From the NCBI RefSeq assembly GCF_013426915.1, contig NZ_AP023180.1:868001-932000 (forward strand): DNA of 64,000 nt, given 5' to 3'. A program made the translations under genes and the position numbers. This document shows, in pieces, positions 43,285-52,810 of this stretch. The stretch is from Paraburkholderia sp. PGU19. GTDB taxonomy: Bacteria > Pseudomonadota > Gammaproteobacteria > Burkholderiales > Burkholderiaceae. How positions within the stretch are numbered: position 1 is the first letter of the stretch; every line of letters begins with the position of its first letter. A model generated the notes under the pieces. It saw only the letters and a program-made list of their open reading frames with translations, did not search any database and was not told where the DNA came from.

Positions 43285-44925
43285 ATGGAGTGGACACCCG
43301 TCATGTCGGACCACGCTTCCCTGAATCACGCGCGCGACCAGCCGCACGCCTTCCCGGCCCAGGCCAGCCCCTGCGACGATCTCGCGATCCGCGCGCAACC
43401 CGCCGCCGGGATTCCCTGCCGCCGCAAGCGGCTCGCGCTCGGCGCGACGATACTCGGCTCCAGCATGGCGTTCATCGACGGCTCCGTCGTCAACGTCGCG
43501 CTGCCCGCGATTCAGACCGAACTCGGCGCCAGCGTCGCGGCGATGCAATGGGTCGTCAATGCGTATCTGCTGCTGCTCGGCTCGCTCGTGCTGGTCGGCG
43601 GCGCGCTGGGCGACAAACTCGGGCGGCACGCCGTGTTCGTCGCGGGCATCGTGCTGTTCACGGCGGCGTCGGCGGCGTGCGGCCTCGCGCCCGAACCCGC
43701 CGCGCTGATCGCGGCGCGCGCCGTGCAAGGCGCGGGCGCGGCGCTGCTGGTGCCGAGCAGTCTGGCGATCATCGGCGCCGTGTTCGACGAACGCGAGCGC
43801 GGCCGCGCAATCGGCACCTGGGCCGGCTTCGGCGCGATTACGTCGGCGCTCGGGCCCGTCGCGGGCGGCTGGCTCGTCGATGCGTTCTCGTGGCGCGCGA
43901 TCTTCTATCTGAACGTGCCGATTGCGGTCATCACGGTGGCGCTCGCGCTATCGTCGATACCGGCGAGCCGCGGGAAAAGCGCCGCGCAGCGCCTCGACTG
44001 GCTGGGCGCGCTGGTGGCGGCGCTGGGGCTCGGCCTGCTCACTTACGGTCTCACGCTCGCTTCGTCGCATGGTTTCGGCGATACGATCGTGATCGGCATG
44101 ATCGCCGGCGGACTGGCTCTGTGCGCCGCGTTCATCGCCATCGAGGCACGCAGCCAGGACCCGATGATGCCGCTCGATGTGTTTCATTCGCGAGATTTCA
44201 GCGGCGCGAATCTCGTTACGCTGCTGCTGTATTTCGGCCTGGGCGGCGCGCTGTTCTTTCTGCCGTTCACGCTGATTCGCGCGCACGGCTATACGGCGAC
44301 ACAAGCGGGCGCGGCGCTGCTGCCCGTGCCCGTCGTGATCGGCGTGCTGTCGCGCTTCACGGGCGGACTGGCCGCGCGCTACGGAGCGCGCCGGCTGCTG
44401 ACGGCGGGCCCCGTGATCGCGGCGGCCGGTTTTGCGCTGCTCGCGCTGCCCGGCTGGCTCGACATCGACCGCGCGCGCTACTGGACGAGCTTTTTCCCCG
44501 CCCTCGCCGTGCTCGGGCTCGGCATGACGATCACGGTCGCGCCGCTCACGACGGCCGTGATGACGTCCGTTGCCGCCGCGCGGACGGGCGTCGCGTCGGG
44601 CATCAACAATGCCGTCGCGCGGATCGCGAGCCTGCTGGCGATCGCGGTGCTCGGCATCGTGTTCGTCTGGTCGCACGACGCGGCGCTGTCGAAGCGGTTC
44701 GAACAGTTGAAGATTCCCGCCGACCTCCAACGACAGGGTCAGCTTGCGCCGGACATGATGGCGGGCGCGCATGCCGTGCCGGCTGAAATCGTCGCCGCGC
44801 AATCGGATGCGATCGACGCCGGGCTGCGCGCCGTCGCGCTGGTGTCGGCGCTGTGCGCGCTGCTGGGTGCGGCGTGTGCGGCGGTGACGATTCGCGGACA
44901 GCAGAAGCCGCAGGGTAAGCAATAG
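43285..44925 (+). CDS. DHA2-type MFS multidrug transporter
   Basis: A 546-residue inner-membrane proton antiporter with 14 predicted helices (EmrB/QacA, DHA2). It has GSSMAFIDGSVVNVALPAI in helix 1, GGALGDKLGRHAVF (motif A), ARAVQGAGAALLVPSS (helix 4) and LGPVAGGWLVDAFSWR (motif C). The start is either ATG 43285 or 43303 (MSDHASLN). A nested dyad covers 43256-43297, so the later start would leave that dyad as an untranslated operator. No membrane-fusion partner is adjacent. The substrate is unknown. Confidence 0.88.
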   Translation: MEWTPVMSDHASLNHARDQPHAFPAQASPCDDLAIRAQPAAGIPCRRKRLALGATILGSSMAFIDGSVVNVALPAIQTELGASVAAMQWVVNAYLLLLGSLVLVGGALGDKLGRHAVFVAGIVLFTAASAACGLAPEPAALIAARAVQGAGAALLVPSSLAIIGAVFDERERGRAIGTWAGFGAITSALGPVAGGWLVDAFSWRAIFYLNVPIAVITVALALSSIPASRGKSAAQRLDWLGALVAALGLGLLTYGLTLASSHGFGDTIVIGMIAGGLALCAAFIAIEARSQDPMMPLDVFHSRDFSGANLVTLLLYFGLGGALFFLPFTLIRAHGYTATQAGAALLPVPVVIGVLSRFTGGLAARYGARRLLTAGPVIAAAGFALLALPGWLDIDRARYWTSFFPALAVLGLGMTITVAPLTTAVMTSVAAARTGVASGINNAVARIASLLAIAVLGIVFVWSHDAALSKRFEQLKIPADLQRQGQLAPDMMAGAHAVPAEIVAAQSDAIDAGLRAVALVSALCALLGAACAAVTIRGQQKPQGKQ

Positions 44926-45027
44926 GGCACCATACATCGACACTTCCGTCCAGCCTGAAACATCGCGCGCTACGCGTCACGGATACTGACCGTCATCCAC
45001 TCAACGACACCGACGACAGGAGTCCCC

Positions 45028-45369
45028 ATGGCAATCACCTGTTTCATCCGCTATCAGATCGATCCCTTTCAGCGCGACGCGTTCAGACATTACGCCGAGA
45101 ACTGGGGAGAGATCATTCCGCGCTGCGGCGGCCATCTGCTCGGCTACTTCCTGCCGCACGAAGGGACCAACGACATCGCGTGGGGCCTGATCGCGTTCGA
45201 CAGCCTCGCCGCGTACGAAGCGTACCGCGCGCGGCTGCGCACCGATCCCGCAGCGCTCGAGAACTTCGGCATGGCGCAGGCCAAGCGCTTCATCCTGCGC
45301 GAAGAACGGACGTTCACGGAAGTCGTCGACGGGACGCTCGGCAAGCCCGCTCACCCTGTTCGCGCGTAA
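45028..45369 (+). CDS. NIPSNAP-family protein
   Basis: A 113-residue dimeric alpha+beta barrel-type protein: [20 protein letters not shown] at the start, [20 protein letters not shown] in the middle and [12 protein letters not shown] at the end. GACAGGAG stands just before the ATG. It belongs to the NIPSNAP/ferredoxin-like group whose biochemical role in bacteria is not established. It lies about 100 bases after the drug exporter gene and may share its transcript. Confidence 0.83.
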   Translation: MAITCFIRYQIDPFQRDAFRHYAENWGEIIPRCGGHLLGYFLPHEGTNDIAWGLIAFDSLAAYEAYRARLRTDPAALENFGMAQAKRFILREERTFTEVVDGTLGKPAHPVRA

Positions 45370-45593
45370 ACGCGCATCAAGCGCCAGCAACGCCATCGCG
45401 CCGCGCAATAGCACAAAAAAGCACGAATACGTGCGCATCGCACGCATTCATGCCCGTTGGGTCGCGGGATTCGCTGCTTTGCGGAACTTATCGTGCGCCG
45501 CGGCGGTCGCTTTATTTTCCAGTCGAATCGTGTGGCTTCCGGCGCCGCATCGCGTCCAGCCGTACGCGCATCGCCGCCGACCACCGGCCCTAC

Positions 45594-48191
45594 ATGCGCA
45601 AATTTCTCCTGATCTGTCTGCTCGCGCTGTTCTGCGCGCCCGCCTTCTCCGCCGTGACGGCCACGACGAGCGCGTCCGGCGCGTCCGCCACCACTGTCAC
45701 GCTGACACCCGACCAGGCCCGCCAGGCGCTGCAGGTGCTGAACGACCCCAAAAAACGCGCACAGATCGAAGACACCCTGACGGCCATCGCCGCCGCAGGC
45801 GTGCTCGCGACGCCAGCCGCGCCGGCCTCGGGTGCATCGGCGACGGCGGCGACTGACGCCGCGTCGGGCGCGAGCGTGCCCGACGCGTTCAAATCGAACG
45901 GGCTCGCGTCGCAACTGGTGCGCCAGGGCGCACACTGGATCACGCAAGGCGGCATGACGCTCAAGCGCTCGGCCACGGTGCTGCTCGACACGTCGTCGGC
46001 CCGTTACTGGTGGAACGTGCAGCTTTCCGATCCGCACGAGCGCGCCCACGTGTTCGGCGTGCTGCTCGCGCTGATCGGCACGCTGCTGCCCGCGATTGCG
46101 CTCGAATGGCTCACGCGCAGGCTGCTGCGCCGGGCGCGCGCCGCGATCATCTTGCGGCGCGAGGCACGTGAGGCCCGCGAAGCGCGCGAGCACGCGCGCG
46201 AAGCCGCGGCCCTGGATGCCGCTGCGAGCGCCGAGGCCGCCGATATCGCTGAAATGGCGGCAGCCCAGGCCGCAGCCGGCTTCGCGCCGAGCCCGGCCGC
46301 CCCGTCGATGTCGGCGCCGCCCAGGTCATCGGCTGAATCCTCGCAGCCAAAGCCCCGCAAACCCGACAACCAGCAAAAGGAAGCGCGCAGCAAGCGCCAC
46401 GCGGAACATTACTGGACCACGCTGCAGCGTCTGCCGAGCGCGGCGCTGCAACTGCTGTTGCGGATGCTGCCGCTCGTCGTGTTCGTCGCGGCCGCAAGCG
46501 CGCTGATGTCGATCTTCACCAACGACGGCACGGTGCAGGACGCGGCGCTCAACGACCTGATCGACCTGTACGTGATCTGCCGCGCGATCGTGATCGCAGC
46601 GGGCTTTTTCCTGCAGCCCGATGCGCCGGGGCTGCGCCTGTTGCGCGTGCCCGATAGCTGGGCGCTGTTCATGCAACGCTGGGTGATTCGCGTCGTCAGC
46701 GTGATCGGCGCGGGCGGCGCGCTGATCCAGATCGCCACCGCGCTCGGCCTGAGCGACGCGGCGCATCTGCCCCTCGTCAAGCTGCTGGCGCTGGTCGGGC
46801 ACGTGATGGTGTCGATCATGATCCTGCAATGCCGCGCGCCGATTTCCGCGCTGCTGCGCGAGCGCACCGGCGAGACCGACGCCGACCGCCAGTGCACCGT
46901 GACGATGCTGGCGCACGGCCTGATCGACATGTGGGCGGGGGTTGCCGTGTTCATCGTGATGGCGCTGTGGTTCGTGTGGGCGCTCGACGTCCACAACGGC
47001 TACCGCACGCTGCTGCATCTGGGTGGCCTGTCGCTGGCCGTGCTGGTGGCCGCGCGCGTGGTGGCGATCGTGCTGTTCGGCGCGCTCGGGCGGCTCTTTC
47101 ATGTCGAAGAAGGCGAGCAGCGTTCGCTGGTTCATCAGCACGCGTACCGCTACTACCCGTTGATCCGGCGCGTCATCTCGACGCTCGTGGTGGTCGTCAC
47201 CGCGCTCATGCTGCTGCAACTGTGGGGCCTCGACGTATGGCAGTTCTTCCGGCCCGGCGCGATCGGCCATCGGTTGACGTCGGCCATCGTCACGATCTGC
47301 GTGTCCGCCGTGATTGCGCTGGTTGTATGGGAGATCGCGAACCTATCCGTCGAAAAACGCCTCGCGCAGTGGACCAAGAGCGGTGACCTGATGCGCGCCG
47401 CGCGGCTACGCACGCTGGTGCCGATGCTGCGCTCGGCGCTGTTCGTCGTGATCGCGCTGGTCGTCGTGATGACGGGTTTGAGCGAGCTTGGCGTGAACAC
47501 GGCGCCGCTGCTGGCGAGCGCGAGCATCTTCGGCGTCGCGCTCGGCTTCGGCTCGCAAAAGCTGGTGCAGGATTTCATTACGGGGATCTTCCTGCTGATG
47601 GAAAACGCGATGCAGGTCGGCGACTGGGTGACGCTGGCGGGCGTGTCCGGCACGGTCGAGTATCTGTCGATCCGCACGGTGCGCCTGCGTGGCGGCGACG
47701 GCTCGCTGTTCACGGTGCCGTTCAGTTCGGTGTCGACGGTGAACAATACCAATCGCGGGCTCGGCAACGCGGCCGTTCGGGTCAGCATCGCGTATGGCCA
47801 GGACGTCGATCTTGCGATCGCGACGCTCAAGGAAATCGGCGCCGCGCTGCGCGAAGACGAGCAGTTCAAGGACGGCATCCTGTCGGACTTCAGCTTCTGG
47901 GGCGTCGATGCCGTCGACGGCGCGGCCGTCACGCTCGCCGGCCAGATTCAATGCCGCGACTCGTCGCGCTGGCCCGTGCAGCGCGAATTCAACCGGCGCA
48001 TCTTCGATACGTTCCGCGCGAAGGGCATCGAGATCGCCAATCCGCAGCGCAGCATGTTGGTCACAGCGAATCCCGCGCAAGGCGCTTCTGATTCCTCTAA
48101 TGACGAGTTCGAAGGTCCGCCACGACCGTCGAATGTGCCGGATGGACCGCAACAGGCGCAAAAGCCGTCATCGAAGGTGGCGCGGCACTGA
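45594..48191 (+). CDS. Large MscS-family mechanosensitive channel
   Basis: An 865-residue protein. The signal peptide is MRKFLLICLLALFCAPAFSA. A periplasmic/linker region carries an Ala/Glu/Arg-rich segment (about residues 195-260), several membrane helices follow, and then the C-terminal MscS core. The pore helix region is SASIFGVALGFGSQKLVQDF, followed by GDWVTLAGVSGTVEYLSIRT and the beta domain FTVPFSSVSTVNN. The ATG at 45594 gives a clean signal peptide, while the open frame extends upstream to 45180 through the preceding gene. The role is osmotic down-shock relief. The Ala-rich N-terminal domain is longer than in E. coli MscS and comparable to the large multi-TM paralogues. Confidence 0.88.
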   Translation: MRKFLLICLLALFCAPAFSAVTATTSASGASATTVTLTPDQARQALQVLNDPKKRAQIEDTLTAIAAAGVLATPAAPASGASATAATDAASGASVPDAFKSNGLASQLVRQGAHWITQGGMTLKRSATVLLDTSSARYWWNVQLSDPHERAHVFGVLLALIGTLLPAIALEWLTRRLLRRARAAIILRREAREAREAREHAREAAALDAAASAEAADIAEMAAAQAAAGFAPSPAAPSMSAPPRSSAESSQPKPRKPDNQQKEARSKRHAEHYWTTLQRLPSAALQLLLRMLPLVVFVAAASALMSIFTNDGTVQDAALNDLIDLYVICRAIVIAAGFFLQPDAPGLRLLRVPDSWALFMQRWVIRVVSVIGAGGALIQIATALGLSDAAHLPLVKLLALVGHVMVSIMILQCRAPISALLRERTGETDADRQCTVTMLAHGLIDMWAGVAVFIVMALWFVWALDVHNGYRTLLHLGGLSLAVLVAARVVAIVLFGALGRLFHVEEGEQRSLVHQHAYRYYPLIRRVISTLVVVVTALMLLQLWGLDVWQFFRPGAIGHRLTSAIVTICVSAVIALVVWEIANLSVEKRLAQWTKSGDLMRAARLRTLVPMLRSALFVVIALVVVMTGLSELGVNTAPLLASASIFGVALGFGSQKLVQDFITGIFLLMENAMQVGDWVTLAGVSGTVEYLSIRTVRLRGGDGSLFTVPFSSVSTVNNTNRGLGNAAVRVSIAYGQDVDLAIATLKEIGAALREDEQFKDGILSDFSFWGVDAVDGAAVTLAGQIQCRDSSRWPVQREFNRRIFDTFRAKGIEIANPQRSMLVTANPAQGASDSSNDEFEGPPRPSNVPDGPQQAQKPSSKVARH

Positions 48192-48215
48192 ACGTCAACA
48201 ACGTGGCCGCCGCGC

Positions 48216-48704
48216 TCATGACGAATGCTCGACGCCAAGCAGCCGCGCGTCGAGCAGATCGGCGAGCGCTTCGCCGCCCCGTTGCATCACGTAATCGTGA
48301 TTCCATTTGAAGAACGGGCGCGCGAGCGGCGCCAGAAGGTTCATCCAGCCGCGCTGCGTGCGTACGCGCCATTCGTAGCGCACCACCGTCGCTTCGCCGT
48401 GCGTCGAAAAGTGCCAGCGCCCCGTTCCTTCGACGTCGCCACACGCCTCGCCTTCGAGCACGGCAAGCGGTTCGACGCGGGTCACACGCATGTCGAACGC
48501 GACGCGATACGGCAGGCGCCCCTTCCACGTGTAGCGATGCAATGCGCCGACGCCGTCGCTCGCGCCCGGCTCCACTTCGATCACCCTTTCGACGCAGGTC
48601 CACCATTGCGGCCAGCGCGCCGGATCGTGGATGGCGTCCCATACGGCCGGTAGCGGCGCGTCGACGCGCCAGATCGTCGTGAAGCGGTATTCGCCTGCGC
48701 GCAC
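48216..48704 (-). CDS. SRPBCC-fold protein
   Basis: A 162-residue START/SRPBCC (polyketide cyclase-like) protein: AGEYRFTTIWRVDAPLPAVW, DPARWPQWWTCVERV, then FFKWNHDYVMQRGGEALADL near the end. I start it at the GTG (48704) because AGGAG lies 7 bases before. The longer frame would overlap the helicase gene. It follows the helicase after 33 bases on the same strand, so it probably shares the LexA-preceded operon, although its lipid- or ligand-binding fold has no obvious repair role. Confidence 0.78.
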   Translation of the reverse strand: MRAGEYRFTTIWRVDAPLPAVWDAIHDPARWPQWWTCVERVIEVEPGASDGVGALHRYTWKGRLPYRVAFDMRVTRVEPLAVLEGEACGDVEGTGRWHFSTHGEATVVRYEWRVRTQRGWMNLLAPLARPFFKWNHDYVMQRGGEALADLLDARLLGVEHSS

Positions 48705-48736
48705 GGGTTGTCTCCTGTTCTTGTTGCTTCTTGTTG

Positions 48737-51004
48737 CTATATAGCGACCTTCCACCAGCGCGGCAACAGCCGCTTCACATCCGCGCGCCGATACCGGTCG
48801 TCGATCAGATGCACGACGCCCGCATCCTGCTCGGTGCGAATCACGCGCCCCGCCGCCTGCACGACCTTCTGCATGCCCGGATACAGGTACGCATAGTCGT
48901 AGCCGTTGCCGAACTGCGCATCGAAGGTGCGGCGCATCTGTTCGTTGACGTCGTTCATCTGCGGCAAGCCGAGCGTCGCAATGAACGCGCCGATGAGCCG
49001 CTCGCCGACCAGATCGATACCCTCCGAAAACGCGCCGCCCAGCACCGCGAAGCCGACGCCCGCGCCGCTCGCCGTGAAGCGCGCGAGAAACGCGTCGCGC
49101 GCGGTCTCGTCCATGCGCGGCTCCTGCGTCCAGATGGGCACCTGCGGGTGCCGTTCACGCATCGATCCCGCAACGCGCTGCAAGTAATCGAAGCTGCTCA
49201 GAAAGCCGAGGTAGTTGCCCGGTCGCGCGGCGTACTGCTGCGCGATCAGATCGACGATCGGTTCGAGCGAGCGCTCGCGGTCGCGCCAGCGCGTCGACAC
49301 ATGATGCGCGACATGCACATCGAGCTGCTCGGCCCTGAACGGCCCTTCGACGTCGAGCCAGCCGGTGTCGTCGGGCAGGCCGAGCATGTCGCGATAAAAA
49401 TGCTGCGGGCTCAGCGTGCCGGAGAACACGATCGTCGCGCGCGCGGCGGCGTAGCGCGGTTTGAGAAACGGCGCGGGAATCACGTTGCGCAAGCAAATCT
49501 CCGTCGCGGGTTTCGCGTGGCTCTGGCTGCGATGCGCATCGAGCGTCACATCGACGATCGAATGATCGCCGAACTGCTCGACCAGCGACATGAAATGCAG
49601 CGCGTCGAAATAGAAACGCAGCGCGTTTTCATCGACGGATTGCGGGGTTTCCGCAAGCTGATCGCCAATCGATGCGATCAGGTTTTGTAGCGCCGATTGC
49701 AGTTTTGGCGGCACTTCCGGCAGTACTTCGTACGCTGCATTGCGTTCGCGGTTTAGCGCATTCCATTCGCGATTCAGCCGATCAAATGGCTTTTTCAGCG
49801 CGACAGGCGCGGCATGGCGCGCGCCGCGAAACGCGTGTTGATCGAGCGTCGCGCTGTACATGCGGCGCGCGCGGTCGGGCAGATTGTGCGCTTCGTCGGC
49901 GAGCACGGCGACGCGCAAGCCGTTCAGCTGCGTGAGCGCATACAGCATCGCGCTGCTGTCGAAGTAGTAGTTGTAATCGCCGATCACGATGTCGCACCAG
50001 CGCGCCATTTCCTGCGCGAGATAGTACGGACAGATGCCATGCGCGAGCGCCGCTTCGCGCACGGCTGCGCGATCGAGCGTGCGCGCCTGCAATGCCGTGT
50101 CGCGCGCGGCGGGAAGCCGGTCGTAGAAGCCGCGCGCGAGCGGACAGGATTCGCCGTCGCACGATTTGTCGGGATGCTCGCAGGCCTTGTCGCGCGCGAC
50201 GAGTTCGAGCGTGCGCAAAGGCAGCGCGGCTTCGCTGCGATGCAGGGATTCGACGGCTTCGAGCGCGAGCGCGCGGCCCGGCGTTTTTGCCGTGAGGAAG
50301 AACACGCGGTCCAGATGATCGGCGCCGCAAGCCTTCAGCAGCGGAAAGATCGTGCCGAGCGTCTTGCCGATGCCCGTCGGCGCCTGCGCCATCAGACAGC
50401 GCCCGTCGCGCGCCGCGCGAAACACGGCCACGGAAAGCTCGCGCTGTCCGCTGCGAAACTCGCCGTACGGAAAACGCAGCGCGTTCAATGCGGCGTTGCG
50501 CGCATCGCGATGCGCTTCTTCGCGTGCGGCCCACGCGACGAAGCGCTCGCACTGATCCTCGAAGAACGCGCGCAGCGAAGCAGCCGTGTGCTGTTCCGTC
50601 AACACGGTTTCCTTCTGCTCGCCGATGTCGAAGTACACGAGCGCGACCGTCAGTTCTTCGAGCGCGCGTGCCTCGCACAGCAGATGCCCATACACCAGCG
50701 CCTGCGCCCAATGCAAAGCGCGATGGTTCGCGGGCATCCGTTCGAGATCGCCGCGATGCGTCTTGATCTCTTCGAGCCGGTTCAGCGCGGGATCATAGCC
50801 ATCGGCGCGGCCACGCACGGTGAGACCGCCATGCGTACCCGTCAGCGTGATCTCCGCTTCATAGCCGGTCGCGCGGCGCGCCGTCACGGCCTGATGCCCG
50901 GCGATGCCTTCGAGCGCCGATGGCGCGGGCGTGAAGCGCAGATCGAGATCGCCGCGCCGCGCGGTGAATTCGCAGAGCGTGCGCACGGCGACGACGTAGG
51001 TCAT
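48737..51004 (-). CDS. XPD/DinG-like DNA helicase with N-terminal nuclease-like domain
   Basis: A 755-residue superfamily 2 helicase. Residues about 1-150 resemble a Cas4/PD-(D/E)XK nuclease (RGRADGYDPALNRLEEIKTH supplies D and ExK). The helicase core follows with Walker A QAPTGIGKT and VLADEAHNLPDRAR (DEAH). The Fe-S cluster region is CEHPDKSCDGESCPLA plus GICPYYL. The late QAAGRVIRTEQDAGVV is motif VI. Its ATG overlaps the VRR-NUC stop as ATGA, so the two products are coupled. Likely function is unwinding of damaged or branched DNA together with its nuclease neighbour. Confidence 0.87.
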   Translation of the reverse strand: MTYVVAVRTLCEFTARRGDLDLRFTPAPSALEGIAGHQAVTARRATGYEAEITLTGTHGGLTVRGRADGYDPALNRLEEIKTHRGDLERMPANHRALHWAQALVYGHLLCEARALEELTVALVYFDIGEQKETVLTEQHTAASLRAFFEDQCERFVAWAAREEAHRDARNAALNALRFPYGEFRSGQRELSVAVFRAARDGRCLMAQAPTGIGKTLGTIFPLLKACGADHLDRVFFLTAKTPGRALALEAVESLHRSEAALPLRTLELVARDKACEHPDKSCDGESCPLARGFYDRLPAARDTALQARTLDRAAVREAALAHGICPYYLAQEMARWCDIVIGDYNYYFDSSAMLYALTQLNGLRVAVLADEAHNLPDRARRMYSATLDQHAFRGARHAAPVALKKPFDRLNREWNALNRERNAAYEVLPEVPPKLQSALQNLIASIGDQLAETPQSVDENALRFYFDALHFMSLVEQFGDHSIVDVTLDAHRSQSHAKPATEICLRNVIPAPFLKPRYAAARATIVFSGTLSPQHFYRDMLGLPDDTGWLDVEGPFRAEQLDVHVAHHVSTRWRDRERSLEPIVDLIAQQYAARPGNYLGFLSSFDYLQRVAGSMRERHPQVPIWTQEPRMDETARDAFLARFTASGAGVGFAVLGGAFSEGIDLVGERLIGAFIATLGLPQMNDVNEQMRRTFDAQFGNGYDYAYLYPGMQKVVQAAGRVIRTEQDAGVVHLIDDRYRRADVKRLLPRWWKVAI

Positions 51005-52716
51005 GCCGCCTCCGCGTCCGTTGCACCGGCGAGCGCATCGTCGGCGCTTTCGGTCCAGCGGATGTCGAGCACGCGCACGGGCATGTCGTGCTGCACGCAG
51101 TACGCGAGCCAGCGGATCTGGTTGTCCTGCAGACGATCGCCCGGCCCTTTCACTTCGATCAGTTCATAGCGCCGCTCGCGCGGCCAGAAACGGATCAGGT
51201 CGGGCAGGCCCGAACGGTTCGCGCGAATATCCAGCAACAGCCGGTCGAACCACAGCTTCAGATGCGCGGCAGGCAGGCAATCGAGCGCAAGCGTCAGCAG
51301 CTCGGGTGTGAGCATGCCCCAGAACACGAACGGCGATTGCAGGCCCGCTTTGATTTCGAAGTGACGCAGGATCGTCTCGCGATACACGCCGCTTTCGAGT
51401 TGCGCAAAGCAGGCGTCGAACTGCGCGCTGCGGCGCGCGCGGAAGTCGGGCGCGTGCAGATCAGCGGGACCGCGCTGGAACGGGTGAAAGAACGCGCCCG
51501 GCACGGCCTCGAAAACGGGCTCCCAGCACAGCAGACCGAACAGCGAATTGATCAGCGCGTTTTCGACGTAATGCACGGGCGCATCTTCCGTCGACAGATG
51601 ATCGCGCACCGCGTATTCGACGGCGACGGGCTCCAGTGGTCGCGGCAGTTCGAGCATGCCGCGCTGCGCAGCGCGCACGCCAGCGGGTTTCTGCGCGGCG
51701 ACGCCGAGGCGCCGTTGCAGGCGCGGCAGCATGCGCGCGACGCGCTGCTGCTCCTCTTCGCTCTCGGGAACGGTGGCCGCCTGCAGCGCCAGCGCGAGCG
51801 CTGCTTCATCATGGCCACCGCGCTCCAGCACACGCATGCGCCTGTGCCGCGCGCCTGGCCATGCGCAGCGCTCGTAGATGCGCAACGCCGCATCCCAGTC
51901 GCGCCGGCGTTCCGCCTGATAGCCGATCGCGTACAGCAGCTTCGCGCGGCGCAACGCGAGCCAGGGGTTGTGCTGTGTATCGATTGCATCGACGGCTTCG
52001 AGTAGCGGGTCGAACGCTGCGTCGCCCGTGAGTTCGAGTGCTTCGCGGCACGCTTGCAATGCCAGATAACAGTCGACGTCGCCCCGCTGCTGGAATGCCC
52101 GCGACGACGGCGCGAACGCCACGCGCTCGTACTGATACACGCCGAGATCGGCGAGCACGAACTCGGACCAGTCCTGATGCAGATTGCCGAAGAACATCAG
52201 CCGGAAGCGCTCGCACAGCGGCGCGACGAGTACGCGCAGCGCGGCTTCGTCAGCGGCGGCATCCCACTCGCGATAACGCCGTTGCAAAGCGTGCGCAGGG
52301 TCCGCGACGCGCAGCGCTTCGAGCCACTCGGCCTTGCGAAGGCCCTTGAGCGCGGGCGCCGCGGCGAACATGCGTTGCAGTTCGGGGCGCGTCGCGCACG
52401 CAAACAGTTCGTCTAGCGACATGCCCGCGTCCGCATCGATCCAGCCGAGCGCGGCGAGCGGCGCAGCCGCCTGCACGGGACAACCGATTTCCGCATACGC
52501 GAGCCGCCCCGTGCGAAACAGCGTGCCTTTGCGCATCAGCATGCGCACGAGCAGCGCGCGCGATGCTTTCGGCAGGCGCGCGTCGTCGCGCAGGAATGCG
52601 TCGAGAAAGGCGCGCTCGCTGTCGTCGAGCAGATCGTCGTAACGGCTGGCGATCCACGCGAGCGCGCGCTCGAAATTCGACAGGTAATAGAACGGATCGG
52701 GAGCGTCGGTCGGCAC
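51001..52716 (-). CDS. VRR-NUC domain nuclease (FAN1-like)
   Basis: A 571-residue protein with the C-terminal VRR-NUC fold of FAN1: SGLPDLIRFWPRERRYELIE, then VKGPGDRLQDNQIRWL, giving the PD...ExK metal site. The N-terminal 400 residues are helical, as expected for the FAN1 SAP/TPR-like region, and start MPTDAPDPFYYLSNFERAL. Bacterial homologues (for example the Pseudomonas FAN1) act as structure-specific nucleases in interstrand crosslink repair. The start is a GTG at 52716. A perfect LexA box begins 20 bases upstream and a coupled helicase gene follows. Confidence 0.87.
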   Translation of the reverse strand: MPTDAPDPFYYLSNFERALAWIASRYDDLLDDSERAFLDAFLRDDARLPKASRALLVRMLMRKGTLFRTGRLAYAEIGCPVQAAAPLAALGWIDADAGMSLDELFACATRPELQRMFAAAPALKGLRKAEWLEALRVADPAHALQRRYREWDAAADEAALRVLVAPLCERFRLMFFGNLHQDWSEFVLADLGVYQYERVAFAPSSRAFQQRGDVDCYLALQACREALELTGDAAFDPLLEAVDAIDTQHNPWLALRRAKLLYAIGYQAERRRDWDAALRIYERCAWPGARHRRMRVLERGGHDEAALALALQAATVPESEEEQQRVARMLPRLQRRLGVAAQKPAGVRAAQRGMLELPRPLEPVAVEYAVRDHLSTEDAPVHYVENALINSLFGLLCWEPVFEAVPGAFFHPFQRGPADLHAPDFRARRSAQFDACFAQLESGVYRETILRHFEIKAGLQSPFVFWGMLTPELLTLALDCLPAAHLKLWFDRLLLDIRANRSGLPDLIRFWPRERRYELIEVKGPGDRLQDNQIRWLAYCVQHDMPVRVLDIRWTESADDALAGATDAEAA

Positions 52717-52735
52717 GGCTATCGGACACGGAAGG

Positions 52736-52751
52736 CTGTATATTTATACAG
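52736..52751 (-). promoter_or_regulatory. LexA (SOS) box upstream of the VRR-NUC/helicase operon
   Basis: CTGTATATTTATACAG is a perfect CTGT-N8-ACAG palindrome with an A/T-only spacer, the classical LexA operator of gamma- and betaproteobacteria. It lies 20 bases from the GTG of the VRR-NUC gene, where it would overlap the promoter. Confidence 0.85.
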
Positions 52752-52810
52752 CCATGATAGCAAACGCGGCGCCCTGCCGAGCCAGAAAGCGCACCCGCCT
52801 CTCATGCCCC

